The translations under genes and the position numbers were made by a program. Below, piece by piece: positions 17,769-27,185 of a stretch of DNA of 51,156 bases; within the stretch, counting starts at the first letter, position 1, and each line of letters starts with the position of its first letter. The notes below the pieces were generated by a model. That model worked only from the letters and a program-made list of their open reading frames with translations. It was not told where the DNA came from and did not search any database. The stretch spans positions 1 to 51,156 of the forward strand of contig JAWXCM010000208.1 in assembly GCA_034408745.1 (NCBI GenBank), given 5' to 3'. This stretch comes from JAWXCM01 sp034408745. GTDB taxonomy: Bacteria; Acidobacteriota; Terriglobia; Bryobacterales; Bryobacteraceae.

Positions 17769-19526
17769 TTATAGCGCCTTCCCGGCGATCAGACGCGACA
17801 ACACGGGCAGTGGAAGAGCGCCCTCGCGGAGCGCCCGCTCGTGGAACTCCTTAAGGTTCACCATACCGCTGTGGGCTTCACGATAGCGCTCGCGGACGCG
17901 GTGCCAGTCCCGCCACCCGACATAGTAAGTCGGTAACTGGACGGAAGACAGCTTCGCGCGCCGCAGTTTCCCCTGCGCCTCTTCGTTCTCCTGAAATGCG
18001 CCCTCCAGCATCAGGTCCATCGCCTGGCTGTCCGTCATGCCTTTGGTATGCAGCCGGACGTCGAGGACCGTGTTGGCGAACACCCGGAGCTGCTGCTTGA
18101 GGAACGTCAGCCGCAGGCCGGGATCGTTGTTGAGGTACCCCGAATCGAGCATTGCCTCGGTCGCATATACGGCCCATCCCTCTACATAAGGTCCGTTGCC
18201 GAATACAGAGCGCAGGATGCGTCGAAGCGGAGGCTGAACGTCGTTGGCGTACTCCAGTTGCACATAGTGCCCGGGCATCGCCTCATGGATGGTGAGTAGT
18301 TTCAGGCCGAACGTGTTGTACTCCCGCAGCTTCGATTCCACCCGTGCCGCCGGCCACGTTGCCGGGATCGGAGTCAGCCAGTAGAACGCGCCGAGGTGCG
18401 GTTCAAAAGCCGGTGCGGAGTTGAACCCGCCCACCGAGTAGATGCCCCGCATGAACTCCGGCGTCTCGATCACCTGTAAGTTGTCGCGAGGCGGCAGAGT
18501 AAGCAGATCCTTGTCTTTGACAAACGCTCTTACTTCCGCAAGGTCGCGTCTGGCCGCCTCAAAGTAAGTCTCCCGCGTAGCGTGATTCGCAGCCACCTTA
18601 CTAAGTGCGCCCGCGATCACCTCGTGCTCATCGCCGCTGGTCTCTGCGCCCGGCATGGTTCGGGCCAGCGCCAGCATCTGCCGCCGCGTATCCCGCATGT
18701 CCTGTTCCGCGGCCGCCAGCACGTGGTCGGGAGTTGCATCCGTCGCGAGCGCATACCGGAATTTGGCGGCGTACTTCTCCGCGCCGAGCCTCCAGTCCGA
18801 CCGCCGCTGGCTCAGGTCCTCCCGAAGCCACGTACTGAACCCGCGCAGCGCCTCGACCGCGGGTTTCGCCGCCGCATCGTAGTCCGCCGCTCCCACCTCC
18901 GAACTGCAAGCCTCGCGCAGCGTCGATTCCACCAGCCCGATATTCCCGTCGTTCTCGTCCTGAGCCACCTCATTCCAGATCTCAGGGGAATCGGTCAGAT
19001 TGCGTCGAGCCTGGGCCAGCAGCGCGGAAACGCCCCGCATCCGGCTGACGATGTGGCGGCACCGCTCGGCCTTCGGCGCGTACTCCAGAACCGAGGGAGC
19101 GTACAAACCGTTGCCGATCAGTTCGACATAAATCGTGGGGTTGTGACGGTACGACTGCACGGTGTTGATTTCATGCAGCGAAAGTGCGATCTGGTCCTGG
19201 ATGATGTCGAAGTCGGCGCGATCCTCGGCAGACAGCGTCTGCAGATCCGCGGCGCGCAGCAGGCGAAGCCGAATGTCGTTCAGCCAGTTGCGCTGCTGTT
19301 CGATGGCATTCGGGCTGAAGTCGTCGAGGATGGCGTCCAGCCGCAGCTCCCCGTGCTTGTGCAGCCCCACCTGCGTTGCCGAAACTGGCGACCAGGCAAG
19401 CGTTGTGTAAACGAACTCCTCCGCCAAACTGACGAACGGCTGACGGGAGCGGTCCGCGGAACAACCACACAGCATCGCGGCGAAAAGAATGAGAGCGCTG
19501 TATCGCATCGCTACCGTTGCCATCAT
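17769..19526 (-). CDS. DUF885 family lipoprotein, putative metallopeptidase
   Basis: 585 residues. Start ATG 19526 follows GGAGGTG with 4 intervening bases; a second ATG lies at the next codon. The N terminus carries a lipobox L-C-G-C with the lipidated cysteine at 22, so the protein is membrane-anchored. The signature H-E-A-M-P-G-H (first His about 414) is the zinc-type motif of the DUF885 family, which resembles M32-like peptidases. The C-terminal part has conserved helices (Y-V-E-G-W-A-V-Y-A, Y-Y-V-G-W). It is the first gene of a unit with the dioxygenase and AraC regulator and is divergent from the hybrid kinase at 19597. A peptidase role is probable from the family, not proven. Confidence 0.85.
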   Translation of the reverse strand: MMATVAMRYSALILFAAMLCGCSADRSRQPFVSLAEEFVYTTLAWSPVSATQVGLHKHGELRLDAILDDFSPNAIEQQRNWLNDIRLRLLRAADLQTLSAEDRADFDIIQDQIALSLHEINTVQSYRHNPTIYVELIGNGLYAPSVLEYAPKAERCRHIVSRMRGVSALLAQARRNLTDSPEIWNEVAQDENDGNIGLVESTLREACSSEVGAADYDAAAKPAVEALRGFSTWLREDLSQRRSDWRLGAEKYAAKFRYALATDATPDHVLAAAEQDMRDTRRQMLALARTMPGAETSGDEHEVIAGALSKVAANHATRETYFEAARRDLAEVRAFVKDKDLLTLPPRDNLQVIETPEFMRGIYSVGGFNSAPAFEPHLGAFYWLTPIPATWPAARVESKLREYNTFGLKLLTIHEAMPGHYVQLEYANDVQPPLRRILRSVFGNGPYVEGWAVYATEAMLDSGYLNNDPGLRLTFLKQQLRVFANTVLDVRLHTKGMTDSQAMDLMLEGAFQENEEAQGKLRRAKLSSVQLPTYYVGWRDWHRVRERYREAHSGMVNLKEFHERALREGALPLPVLSRLIAGKAL

Positions 19527-19596
19527 AGAACACCTCCGGCGTGGGGTAGGATACCATCGTTAGATTCACTGAGCACGGGGTTGGGAAGGCCCGAAA

Positions 19597-22500
19597 TTGC
19601 CGTTGCACCGCATCTTTATATGCCTGTACATACTGGGTTCCGTGTTCCCGATGTGGGCACAGGAATACAGCTTCAGGTACTACGGGAGCGATGAAGGACT
19701 GACCAATCTCGCCGTCAAAACCATATTCCAGGACAGGACCGGATTTCTGTGGGTCAGCACCGAGAACGGGCTGTTCCGCTTCGACGGGCAGCGCTTTCGA
19801 CGCTATGGCGCTGAGGACGGAATGCCAAGGTCGCTGGCCTGCAGCATCGCCGAAACACGTGACGGCATACTGCTGGTGGGCAGCCAGACGGGCATTTTCC
19901 GGCTCGACAAAGAACGCTTCGTCAGGATAGATATTCCCGGCACTCGTGGAGTCCACCCGATCGGTGGACTGGTGGTGGACGCATCCGGCAATATCTGGGC
20001 GGGCACGGAATCGGGCCTGTACCGCGCCCGGCCTGACGCCCCGCAAAACGGCTGGCAATTCCAGAAGGTCGAGACTCCTGGCGAGGGCTACGTCACCGGG
20101 CTTTTCGCGGACGGCGAGACACTCTGGTTCCGCTGTGGTCGGGGAGTCTGCCGGCTTACAGGGGGTGCGCTGAAAACATACGGACCGGGCGAAGGTCTGA
20201 AGGAAAATGCCTGGGGCAGCGTCCGCGTCGACAAAGAGGGCAACACCTGGGCCCGCTCGCGCGACGCGCTGGCGGTTCTGCGCAAAGGAACCAGCCGGTT
20301 CGAGCTCGTCTCCGGGGTTCCCGTCACCGGTTACTCCGCGCTCGGCATGGACCACAAGGGCCGCCTGCTGCTGCCGACGCAGGAGGGCTTATCCGTCGGC
20401 GAAGGCGGGCGCTTTCGACTGATTGGGAGAAGCGCCGGTCTGTTGCCGCCTGCGTACTCGGTGTTTGAGGATCGCGAGCATTCCATCTGGATTGGGCTTG
20501 CCGGGCGGGGCCTGGTGCGCTGGCGCGGCTACGATGCATGGGAGTCCTGGGGTTCGCGCAGCGGGCTCGGCAACGAGGTGGTCTACAACATCGTGCCGCT
20601 GGGCCAGGGCGACATCCTGGCTGGAACCGAAGGCGGCCTGTACCGGGGCCGTCTGCGTGACGGCGTCTGGACCTGGGAGTTGGTGCGGTCCGTTCCAAAG
20701 GTTCCCGTGCATGCCGTGGTGCGCCGAGGGCGCGAGATCTGGATTGGAGCCGACACGCTGGGGATCGCGAGGGTGGATCTGGCTGCGTCGAAAACGCACT
20801 GGGTGGCCACACCATCGAGCCCTGGAACAACCCAGTTATACTCGCTGGCCGTTGCCGACGACGGGCGGCTGTGGGCCGGAACCAGTCAGGGGCTGTTCGT
20901 GTCCGATCTCGCAGTATCCCGCTTTGACCACGTGGCGTCGACAAAGCTGGCCACCTGGAGCGTGGTTCGCACCACGCGGGGCATGGTGGCGGGCAGTATC
21001 GACGGTCTGCTCATCTGGACCAACGGCGCTCCGCGGAAACTGGGCAAGTCCGACGGCCTCGCCGAAGACGCGGTGCTCTCGGCCACTGAGGCGCCGAATG
21101 GCGACATTTGGGTAGGCTATCGTTTCTCCGGCCTGGTAACACGGCTTGCGTTTTCCGATCCCGGCGCCGCTCCCCGCGTGACGCACTTCGGTCCGGGTGA
21201 GGGCATTCTGAGCGGCATCACCTATTCCCTGCGGTTCGACAGCAAGGGCGTGTTGTGGGCAGGGACGGACAACGGGCTGCTGCGATACGACGGTAAGGAA
21301 TGGACCCAGTTCACCACCGCTGACGGCCTCGTATGGGACGACTGCGACCTGGGCGCACTCGCGTTCGATGACTCCGGCAGCGTCTGGGTGGGCACCAGCG
21401 CCGGGATGTCGCGATTCCGTCCCGATGCGAGCCCGTTGCTTTCCGCCGCCCCGGCAGTGGTGCTGACGTCGGTGCAACTCGGTACGTCGCCGCAGGCAAG
21501 GAATTCCGGGGCTCGTGTCGACCCCGACGAGAACCACCTGGTTGCGCGCTACTCGGCACTCAGCACCGCGTACGAACGTCGCGTGATCTACCGGTATCGA
21601 CTGCTCCCTTTGTTCGCCGACTGGCGCGAGACCACTCTTCGCGAACTACAGTTCCCGCGTCTCCCCGCGGGCAAGTTCACGCTGGAGTTGCAGGCAAGGG
21701 TAGCCCGTAACGAATGGGGCGCTCCGGTTCAGTTCGAGTTTGAAGTCGGCGAACTCTGGTGGCACAGCACGTGGTTCCTCACCGCTTCCATACTCCTGCC
21801 GGTTGCGATCTTCCTGTATCTGACCGCGAGGCAGCGCCGCGTGGATGAGGAGATGCGGCATCAGCTGGAAGTCGCGGTAGCGGAGCGCACCATGGAGTTG
21901 GAGCGCGAGAAAGCCCGGGCCGAATCCGAGCGTGCGCGGGCCGAACAGGCCAGCCGTCTGAAAGGCGAGTTTCTGGCCAATATGAGTCATGAAATTCGCA
22001 CCCCCATGAATGGCATTCTGGGCACATGCAGTGTGATGCTTGCCTCGAAAATGGAGCCCCAGCAGCGCGAATATGTGGAAATTGTCGTCTCTTCCGGCCG
22101 GTCGATGATCGGCCTGATAAATGATATTCTCGACTTTTCGCGCATTGAAGCGGGAAAGGCCGACATCGTGGAGGCGCCCTTTCCAGTTGCCGCTCCGGTG
22201 CGCGATACCTGTCGTACTCTGGCTGCGACGGCGCAGGAAAAAGGCCTGAATCTAACCTGGAATATTCACCCTGACGTTCCGAAAGTTGTCCGTGGCGATG
22301 CCGGAAGGATCGGCCATATTCTGATGAATCTGGTCGGAAACGCGATTAAATTCACGCCTGAGGGAGACGTGCGGGTTGATGTCCGGGCGGCCCCGGAGCA
22401 GGACGGCGAGGTCCTGTTGTTTGAAGTCACCGACACGGGCGTGGGCATCGGACGGGAGTACCACAGCCTGATTTTCGAGGCATTCCAGCAGGGTGACGGG

Positions 22501-23115
22501 TCCACTTCGCGGCGCTTCGGCGGGACGGGGCTTGGGCTGGCGATCTCGGCGCGACTGGCGGCACTGATGGGCGGGCGTATCGATGTCGAGAGCCAGGTGG
22601 GATGCGGCAGCCGATTCACCTGCGTTCTGCCTCTGAAGCGCACTGACCAGTCCGTGGAGTTCCCTGAGCCTGAGGCGGCCCTGTCTAACGAGGACACTTC
22701 CGAGAGTCTGCTGGTGCTGCTTGCGGAGGACAACCGTGTGAACCAGCTCGTCGCGGTCTCGCTGCTGACCCGGCGAGGGCACCGCGTGGTGGTGGCGCAG
22801 AACGGCCTGGAAGTCTTGGAACGCACCGTGTCAGCGCGCTTCGACGTCATCCTGATGGACGTACAGATGCCTGAGATGGATGGGTTTGAGGCTACGCGCG
22901 AATTGCGGCGCCGCGAACTGGAGAACGGCGGACACGTGCCGGTGATCGCGGTAACGGCGCATGCGGACCGCGAGCATCATGAGATGTGCCTGGATTCGGG
23001 GATGGACTTTGTGCTGACGAAGCCGTTTGAGCCGGAGCGCCTGTTCGCCGCGGTGGAGGTCTGGCCAAGACGCAGGCCCTCAGGAATCATCCGGTCGGAC
23101 GTCGCATCAGCCTGA
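19597..23115 (+). CDS. hybrid two-component histidine kinase with periplasmic reg_prop beta-propellers
   Basis: 1172 residues. In order: signal peptide to about A-Q (22); two seven-bladed propellers of reg_prop repeats such as D-R-T-G-F-L-W-V-S-T-E-N-G-L-F-R-F-D-G (about 25-640); Y_Y_Y domain (about 650-715, Y-R-Y-R-L-L-P); one membrane helix (about 727-745); coiled coil; HisKA with H798 in M-S-H-E-I-R-T-P-M-N-G; HATPase with N-L-V-G-N-A-I-K-F-T, D-T-G-V-G-I and G-T-G-L-G-L; and a receiver with phosphoacceptor D1088 in L-M-D-V-Q-M-P. The start is TTG 19597 (G-G-G-A-A-G-G about 7 bases upstream in DNA) or TTG 19603. There is no DNA-binding output, unlike Bacteroidetes relatives. The gene stands alone and is divergent from the DUF885 operon, so polysaccharide or peptide sensing is inferred only. 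Confidence 0.92.
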   Translation: MPLHRIFICLYILGSVFPMWAQEYSFRYYGSDEGLTNLAVKTIFQDRTGFLWVSTENGLFRFDGQRFRRYGAEDGMPRSLACSIAETRDGILLVGSQTGIFRLDKERFVRIDIPGTRGVHPIGGLVVDASGNIWAGTESGLYRARPDAPQNGWQFQKVETPGEGYVTGLFADGETLWFRCGRGVCRLTGGALKTYGPGEGLKENAWGSVRVDKEGNTWARSRDALAVLRKGTSRFELVSGVPVTGYSALGMDHKGRLLLPTQEGLSVGEGGRFRLIGRSAGLLPPAYSVFEDREHSIWIGLAGRGLVRWRGYDAWESWGSRSGLGNEVVYNIVPLGQGDILAGTEGGLYRGRLRDGVWTWELVRSVPKVPVHAVVRRGREIWIGADTLGIARVDLAASKTHWVATPSSPGTTQLYSLAVADDGRLWAGTSQGLFVSDLAVSRFDHVASTKLATWSVVRTTRGMVAGSIDGLLIWTNGAPRKLGKSDGLAEDAVLSATEAPNGDIWVGYRFSGLVTRLAFSDPGAAPRVTHFGPGEGILSGITYSLRFDSKGVLWAGTDNGLLRYDGKEWTQFTTADGLVWDDCDLGALAFDDSGSVWVGTSAGMSRFRPDASPLLSAAPAVVLTSVQLGTSPQARNSGARVDPDENHLVARYSALSTAYERRVIYRYRLLPLFADWRETTLRELQFPRLPAGKFTLELQARVARNEWGAPVQFEFEVGELWWHSTWFLTASILLPVAIFLYLTARQRRVDEEMRHQLEVAVAERTMELEREKARAESERARAEQASRLKGEFLANMSHEIRTPMNGILGTCSVMLASKMEPQQREYVEIVVSSGRSMIGLINDILDFSRIEAGKADIVEAPFPVAAPVRDTCRTLAATAQEKGLNLTWNIHPDVPKVVRGDAGRIGHILMNLVGNAIKFTPEGDVRVDVRAAPEQDGEVLLFEVTDTGVGIGREYHSLIFEAFQQGDGSTSRRFGGTGLGLAISARLAALMGGRIDVESQVGCGSRFTCVLPLKRTDQSVEFPEPEAALSNEDTSESLLVLLAEDNRVNQLVAVSLLTRRGHRVVVAQNGLEVLERTVSARFDVILMDVQMPEMDGFEATRELRRRELENGGHVPVIAVTAHADREHHEMCLDSGMDFVLTKPFEPERLFAAVEVWPRRRPSGIIRSDVASA

Positions 23116-23167
23116 TCGGTCCCGCTTAACCGCACTGGCCACCGCCGTGCCAGGCCGCGGTGTCAGA

Positions 23168-25615
23168 CTACTCGCGTCGCAACGCGACGACGGGGTCGAC
23201 AGTGGCTGCGCGCCAGGCTGGCACCCACGCCGACAGCACGCCGCAGAGCAACAGCGCAATCACTGCGAAGCCAAATGCGGGCGCGTCGAATGGCTGGACC
23301 CCGTAGAGCAGAGAAGCGATGAAACGCCCTCCGGCGAGCGCCAGCAACGCTCCTGAGCCTGCGCCCAGCGCACTCAGCACGAAGCCTTCCCGCAGTACCA
23401 TCGCGAGGACCTGACCCGGTTGTGCACCGACCGCTATTCGAATTCCGATCTCATGTGTTCGGGTGCTGACGGCGTGCAGCATGGCGCCGTAGAGCCCGAT
23501 CATTGCCAGCAGCACTGACATCGCACTGACCGCGGTAAGCACGCTGGCCCCGAGCTTCTGAGCCAAATAAGCGGCTCCGATGAAGTCGACAAAGCGGGCC
23601 GTGCTGGTGACGGCCAGATTCGGGTCGGCTGACTGGATTGCACTGCGCAGGGCCGTTTCAAAACGCTCGGGCGGGCCTTCGGTGCGGGTGATCACTCCGA
23701 AGCCCATGCCGGGCCGGTAGAACTGGTCCAGTGGGACGTAGAAATACGGCAATGGCGATTCGGACAGCGTGCGAATGCGGCTGTCCCGCGCTACTCCAAC
23801 TACCGTCAGCTCACGGCCCCAGCCCCGAAATTTGCGGCCAATGGCGGGCTGAGAATCGAAGAACTGACGCACGAATGTCTCATTCACCACGGCGACGCCC
23901 GGCGCCTCCGCACGGTCGCGGGCATCGAAGCCGCGGCCGTCCTTCAGCCGAATTTCCATAGTCTCGAAATACCCGGGCGAGACCACGTTGCGCCAGATGC
24001 GCATGTTGTCCCCTGGCTTCGGGACATACCCGCTGACCTCGACCGGTTCCCAGCTTCCGCCGCTGAAGCCCAGTGGGATATCTTCGGCGAGCGCGGCCCG
24101 GCGAACGCCCGGCGTGCCGTTCAACTGCGTCTGAAGACGGATCAGAGCGGCACGGCCCTGCTCGCGCGTGTAGCCGCTCTGCGTCAGGTCGAGCCCTGCG
24201 AGAAGGATGCCGTCGGGACGGAAACCTGGATTCGCCTGCTGCGAGTTGCGAAAGCTCTGCACGAACAGAGCGCAGCCGATCAGCGCAACGGTGGCGAGAC
24301 TGATCTCCGCCATTACCAGACCGTTGCGGAGTCGACGAGTGCGCACCGATGCGGAGTTGGATCGCCCCCCTTCAGCGAGCCCGGTGATGTGCCCGCGCAG
24401 CAGTGGCCAGGCGGGAGCGATGGCACAGAACAGCGTCACCAGCAAGGCCAGCGCGCCGGTAAACAGGCCGCCGAGAAGGCTGAACCCACGGTCCAGCCGG
24501 ACCAGAGGCAGGTCGACTGGCGGCAGCAGGAAGTTGATGGCTCCGGCGAACCAGAGGGAAGCAAAGATACCGAGCGCACCGCCGGCGAGCGTCAGCAGCA
24601 CGGCTTCGGCGATGAGCTGCCGGAGGAGATGCCAGCGGCCGGCACCGAGGCTCAGCCTTACGGCGAACTCGCGCTGCCGGTCAATGGTGCGGGCTACCAG
24701 CAGATTGCCGACATTGGCGCAGACCAGCAGCATGACGGCGAGGCCGATTACGAAAAGGACCTGCAGCAGATTCTTCAACACGCTTTGGACGCCTTCCGGC
24801 GCGTCGGCAATGGTGCTGGCGCGGAAGCGCAGCGTGCGGTTGCTGGCCGGGAAGGCGGAATCGAGCTGCCCGCCAATTGTCGACAGCTCGGCGTTAGCCT
24901 GCTCCAGAGTGACACCAGGCGCCAGCCGCGCGAAGGCGGACAGGGGACGCGAGCCTCTCTGGGCCAGCCAGTTGCCTGAGCGGTTCAGAACCGGCGACAT
25001 GGTCAGCGGAACGTACACATCGAACCGGAGCCCAGGGATTGGGCCCTCGAATTCCGCGGGCACAATACCGACAATCGTGAAGGTCTGGCGGTTGAGTTGA
25101 ATTGTGCGGCCCAGTGTCGACGGATCGGCTTTATAGTGATTGCGCCAGAAGGTTTCCCCGAGCACGGCAACAGGAGCGCCGCCCGGCCGGTCGGCCTGCT
25201 CTTCGGCGTTGAAGGTTCGGCCAGCTATGGGGCGCACGCCCATCACGTCGAAAAAGTTGCCTGTGACGGTCTCCGCCCACACGCGGGTCTGGCTGGTGCC
25301 CTCTCCCACGTAGAGGGACTGCATGCGAAACGCGGTCAGGCCGGTGAACGACCGCGCGGTCTGCCCGATGTCGCGGAGATCGGGCCAGGAGGAATCGATG
25401 CGCTCGCCACTTCCCGCCAGGGTCTTGACGGACAGCAGTTCCGCGGGTCGGCTGGCGCCGGGGAGGGGCGAGATGAGGACGCTTTCGATCCAGGAGAACA
25501 CCGCAGCGTTCACACCCATCCCCAGTGCGATGGAAATAATGGCGACGGCGGCCAGCTTTGAGTGTTTGCGCAGACTCCTCGAAGCCAGGCCCAGTTCGCG
25601 CAGGAAGTCCGTCAT
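23168..25615 (-). CDS. ADOP-type orphan MacB/FtsX ABC permease
   Basis: 815 residues from ATG 25615 (M-T-D-F-L-R-E-L-G-L-A-S-R-S-L-R). It has the doubled FtsX/MacB_PCD architecture typical of acidobacterial duplicated orphan permeases: first membrane helix about 20-45 (A-I-I-S-I-A-L-G-M-G-V-N-A-A-V-F), a periplasmic core, three helices near 280-420, a second core, and three C-terminal helices ending at A-A-T-V-D-P-V-V-A-L-R-R-E. No ATPase gene is adjacent, in line with the orphan label. A GTG 30 bases further upstream is a less likely start. It converges on the kinase gene with a 52-bp gap. The function of the family is unknown; export or envelope stress handling is usually proposed. Confidence 0.88.
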   Translation of the reverse strand: MTDFLRELGLASRSLRKHSKLAAVAIISIALGMGVNAAVFSWIESVLISPLPGASRPAELLSVKTLAGSGERIDSSWPDLRDIGQTARSFTGLTAFRMQSLYVGEGTSQTRVWAETVTGNFFDVMGVRPIAGRTFNAEEQADRPGGAPVAVLGETFWRNHYKADPSTLGRTIQLNRQTFTIVGIVPAEFEGPIPGLRFDVYVPLTMSPVLNRSGNWLAQRGSRPLSAFARLAPGVTLEQANAELSTIGGQLDSAFPASNRTLRFRASTIADAPEGVQSVLKNLLQVLFVIGLAVMLLVCANVGNLLVARTIDRQREFAVRLSLGAGRWHLLRQLIAEAVLLTLAGGALGIFASLWFAGAINFLLPPVDLPLVRLDRGFSLLGGLFTGALALLVTLFCAIAPAWPLLRGHITGLAEGGRSNSASVRTRRLRNGLVMAEISLATVALIGCALFVQSFRNSQQANPGFRPDGILLAGLDLTQSGYTREQGRAALIRLQTQLNGTPGVRRAALAEDIPLGFSGGSWEPVEVSGYVPKPGDNMRIWRNVVSPGYFETMEIRLKDGRGFDARDRAEAPGVAVVNETFVRQFFDSQPAIGRKFRGWGRELTVVGVARDSRIRTLSESPLPYFYVPLDQFYRPGMGFGVITRTEGPPERFETALRSAIQSADPNLAVTSTARFVDFIGAAYLAQKLGASVLTAVSAMSVLLAMIGLYGAMLHAVSTRTHEIGIRIAVGAQPGQVLAMVLREGFVLSALGAGSGALLALAGGRFIASLLYGVQPFDAPAFGFAVIALLLCGVLSAWVPAWRAATVDPVVALRRE

Positions 25616-25736
25616 GAGGTGGGAGAGGTGCAATCCTTGCACCACGTGTAAGTGTCTGTAAAGCCGTCGACCGGCCCAAGCAAGGCTGTCCGCTTTCGGG
25701 ACATGCTGTGACAGCGCCGGACAGTGTGAATGGCTG

Positions 25737-27185
25737 CTACTCCTGGGGAACCAGGCGCAGCATGGACAGGTTCACGGTCAGCATGCGCTCGTCGCCGGGC
25801 GACTGCCAGACGGGACTGGCGGTGATCTCAATGCTGTAGTCCTCGGCATCGGGCACCGGTGCCTCCAGGATGAACAGCCCGACACGGTCCAGCGTCCATT
25901 CGCCCGCCATCGCTCCGTTCACACGCAGTTGAACTTGCGGACGTCCGGCGACAAATATCAATTCCTGCGCGAAGCCCCGGATCCGCAGTTTCAACGGACC
26001 CTGCAGGACGCGGCTCATCGTTGCCGTGGCTCGACGTCCGATCCAGCGGTACTTGTTGCCGAACGGTCCTTCGAGCGCGTACCAGCCCTCACCGAGGTGC
26101 GGCTCGTGGCCTGGCAGGGAAAAGTCGATCACGTCGGCGCGGTTGCCAGGATAGAGCTCGCGGCGCTCGGCGGAAGGGAGCAGGTTGAACACCTGGCCCT
26201 CATTTTCGGCACGATAGCCGCAGGATGCGCAGATCAGGACGGAGTCGGCGTCCTCCAGATGCAGGTCGCCGTGGCAGTCGGGGCAACGCAGGAGCGTCTC
26301 GAAGCGTTCCATGGAGGGCAGCACCGGCTCGCCCGCCTTACGGCACACCGCGGCGATGGTCCCGCCCAGCAGCTTCGCGGCGCGCCACACCGATCCGTAC
26401 GGGTCCAGCTTCACCGCCAGTTTCTTCACCCACCGCTCGCCCCACCCGCGCTCCGGTACGAAGAGGGCGTACTCCTGGGCAGCGAAGTGGCGACGCACCA
26501 GCGCGTCCCAGTGGTTGAGCGTCAATGTGTGGTTTTGGCGGATGCCGAAGCTCTCCTCCTGGTGGGCGCCGATGACGTCGCGGACCAGGTAGCCGAGCAG
26601 TCCCCACTGGTGAAGTTTGCGTTCCCAACCCTTCATCTCGCGTTCGTAAGGCGCACGATAAAGACGCAGGGACAGCATCCGCCGCATCGGCTCTTCGGAG
26701 AACAGAAACACTCCGCCCGGCGCCAGGACGCGGGTGATCTCGGTGAAGATGGCGTCCAGGTCCATGAACTGGCTCAGCGTCTGGTGCGTCATGGCGAACC
26801 GGATGGAGCCGTCTTTAAACGGCAAGTGTGCGCCATCGCCGGCGACTCGCACCGGCGCCTGCTTCAGGTCCCAGGCGTCCTGCAGGGATACTCCGTGGCG
26901 CAGCGCGTCGGCGGAGATGTCGAGCGCGAAGCCGTTTGCGCTGTATTCATTACACAGCAGATAGCTGGTGTGACCCGCATTCGCGCCAATCTCGAGAAAC
27001 GGCGTCATCGGTCCGATGAACTCCAGGTGACTGCGGATAATGCCGTTGCGTCGATTGTTTTCCTCCAGGTATGCCGCCATGGCGCGCTCGGGCTCGCCGA
27101 GCGAGGCGAAGTTGTGGAACTCCACCTGGGCGCGTTTGACGGAAAATGCCTGCTGGGTCACAGGAACATCTCGAGCTTCATGCAT
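25737..27185 (-). CDS. SAM methyltransferase with Trm112-like zinc module and beta-rich tail
   Basis: 482 residues. A class I methyltransferase fold has the SAM loop F-L-E-I-G-A-N-A-G-H at 63-72, acidic loop A-L-D-I-S-A-D, and V-L-A-P-G-G-V-F-L-F. At 301-322 a zinc ribbon C-x2-C...C-x2-C (C301, C304, C319, C322) is followed by V-F-N-L-L-P, typical of Trm112-like segments. A 130-residue beta-rich tail ends the protein (L-K-L-R-I-R-G-F-A, V-N-G-A-M-A-G-E-W). This three-part order is unusual and recalls glycan- or lipid-decorating methyltransferases. The ATG at 27185 overlaps the HAD gene by 28 bp; a GTG at 27161 would give a 4-bp GTGA overlap with the HAD stop and may be the real start. Confidence 0.8.
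   Translation of the reverse strand: MHEARDVPVTQQAFSVKRAQVEFHNFASLGEPERAMAAYLEENNRRNGIIRSHLEFIGPMTPFLEIGANAGHTSYLLCNEYSANGFALDISADALRHGVSLQDAWDLKQAPVRVAGDGAHLPFKDGSIRFAMTHQTLSQFMDLDAIFTEITRVLAPGGVFLFSEEPMRRMLSLRLYRAPYEREMKGWERKLHQWGLLGYLVRDVIGAHQEESFGIRQNHTLTLNHWDALVRRHFAAQEYALFVPERGWGERWVKKLAVKLDPYGSVWRAAKLLGGTIAAVCRKAGEPVLPSMERFETLLRCPDCHGDLHLEDADSVLICASCGYRAENEGQVFNLLPSAERRELYPGNRADVIDFSLPGHEPHLGEGWYALEGPFGNKYRWIGRRATATMSRVLQGPLKLRIRGFAQELIFVAGRPQVQLRVNGAMAGEWTLDRVGLFILEAPVPDAEDYSIEITASPVWQSPGDERMLTVNLSMLRLVPQE

Noticed and set aside
19171..20355. 394-codon minus-strand frame across the DUF885 and kinase starts
   Set aside because: Covers parts of two well-supported genes in other frames and has no domain features.
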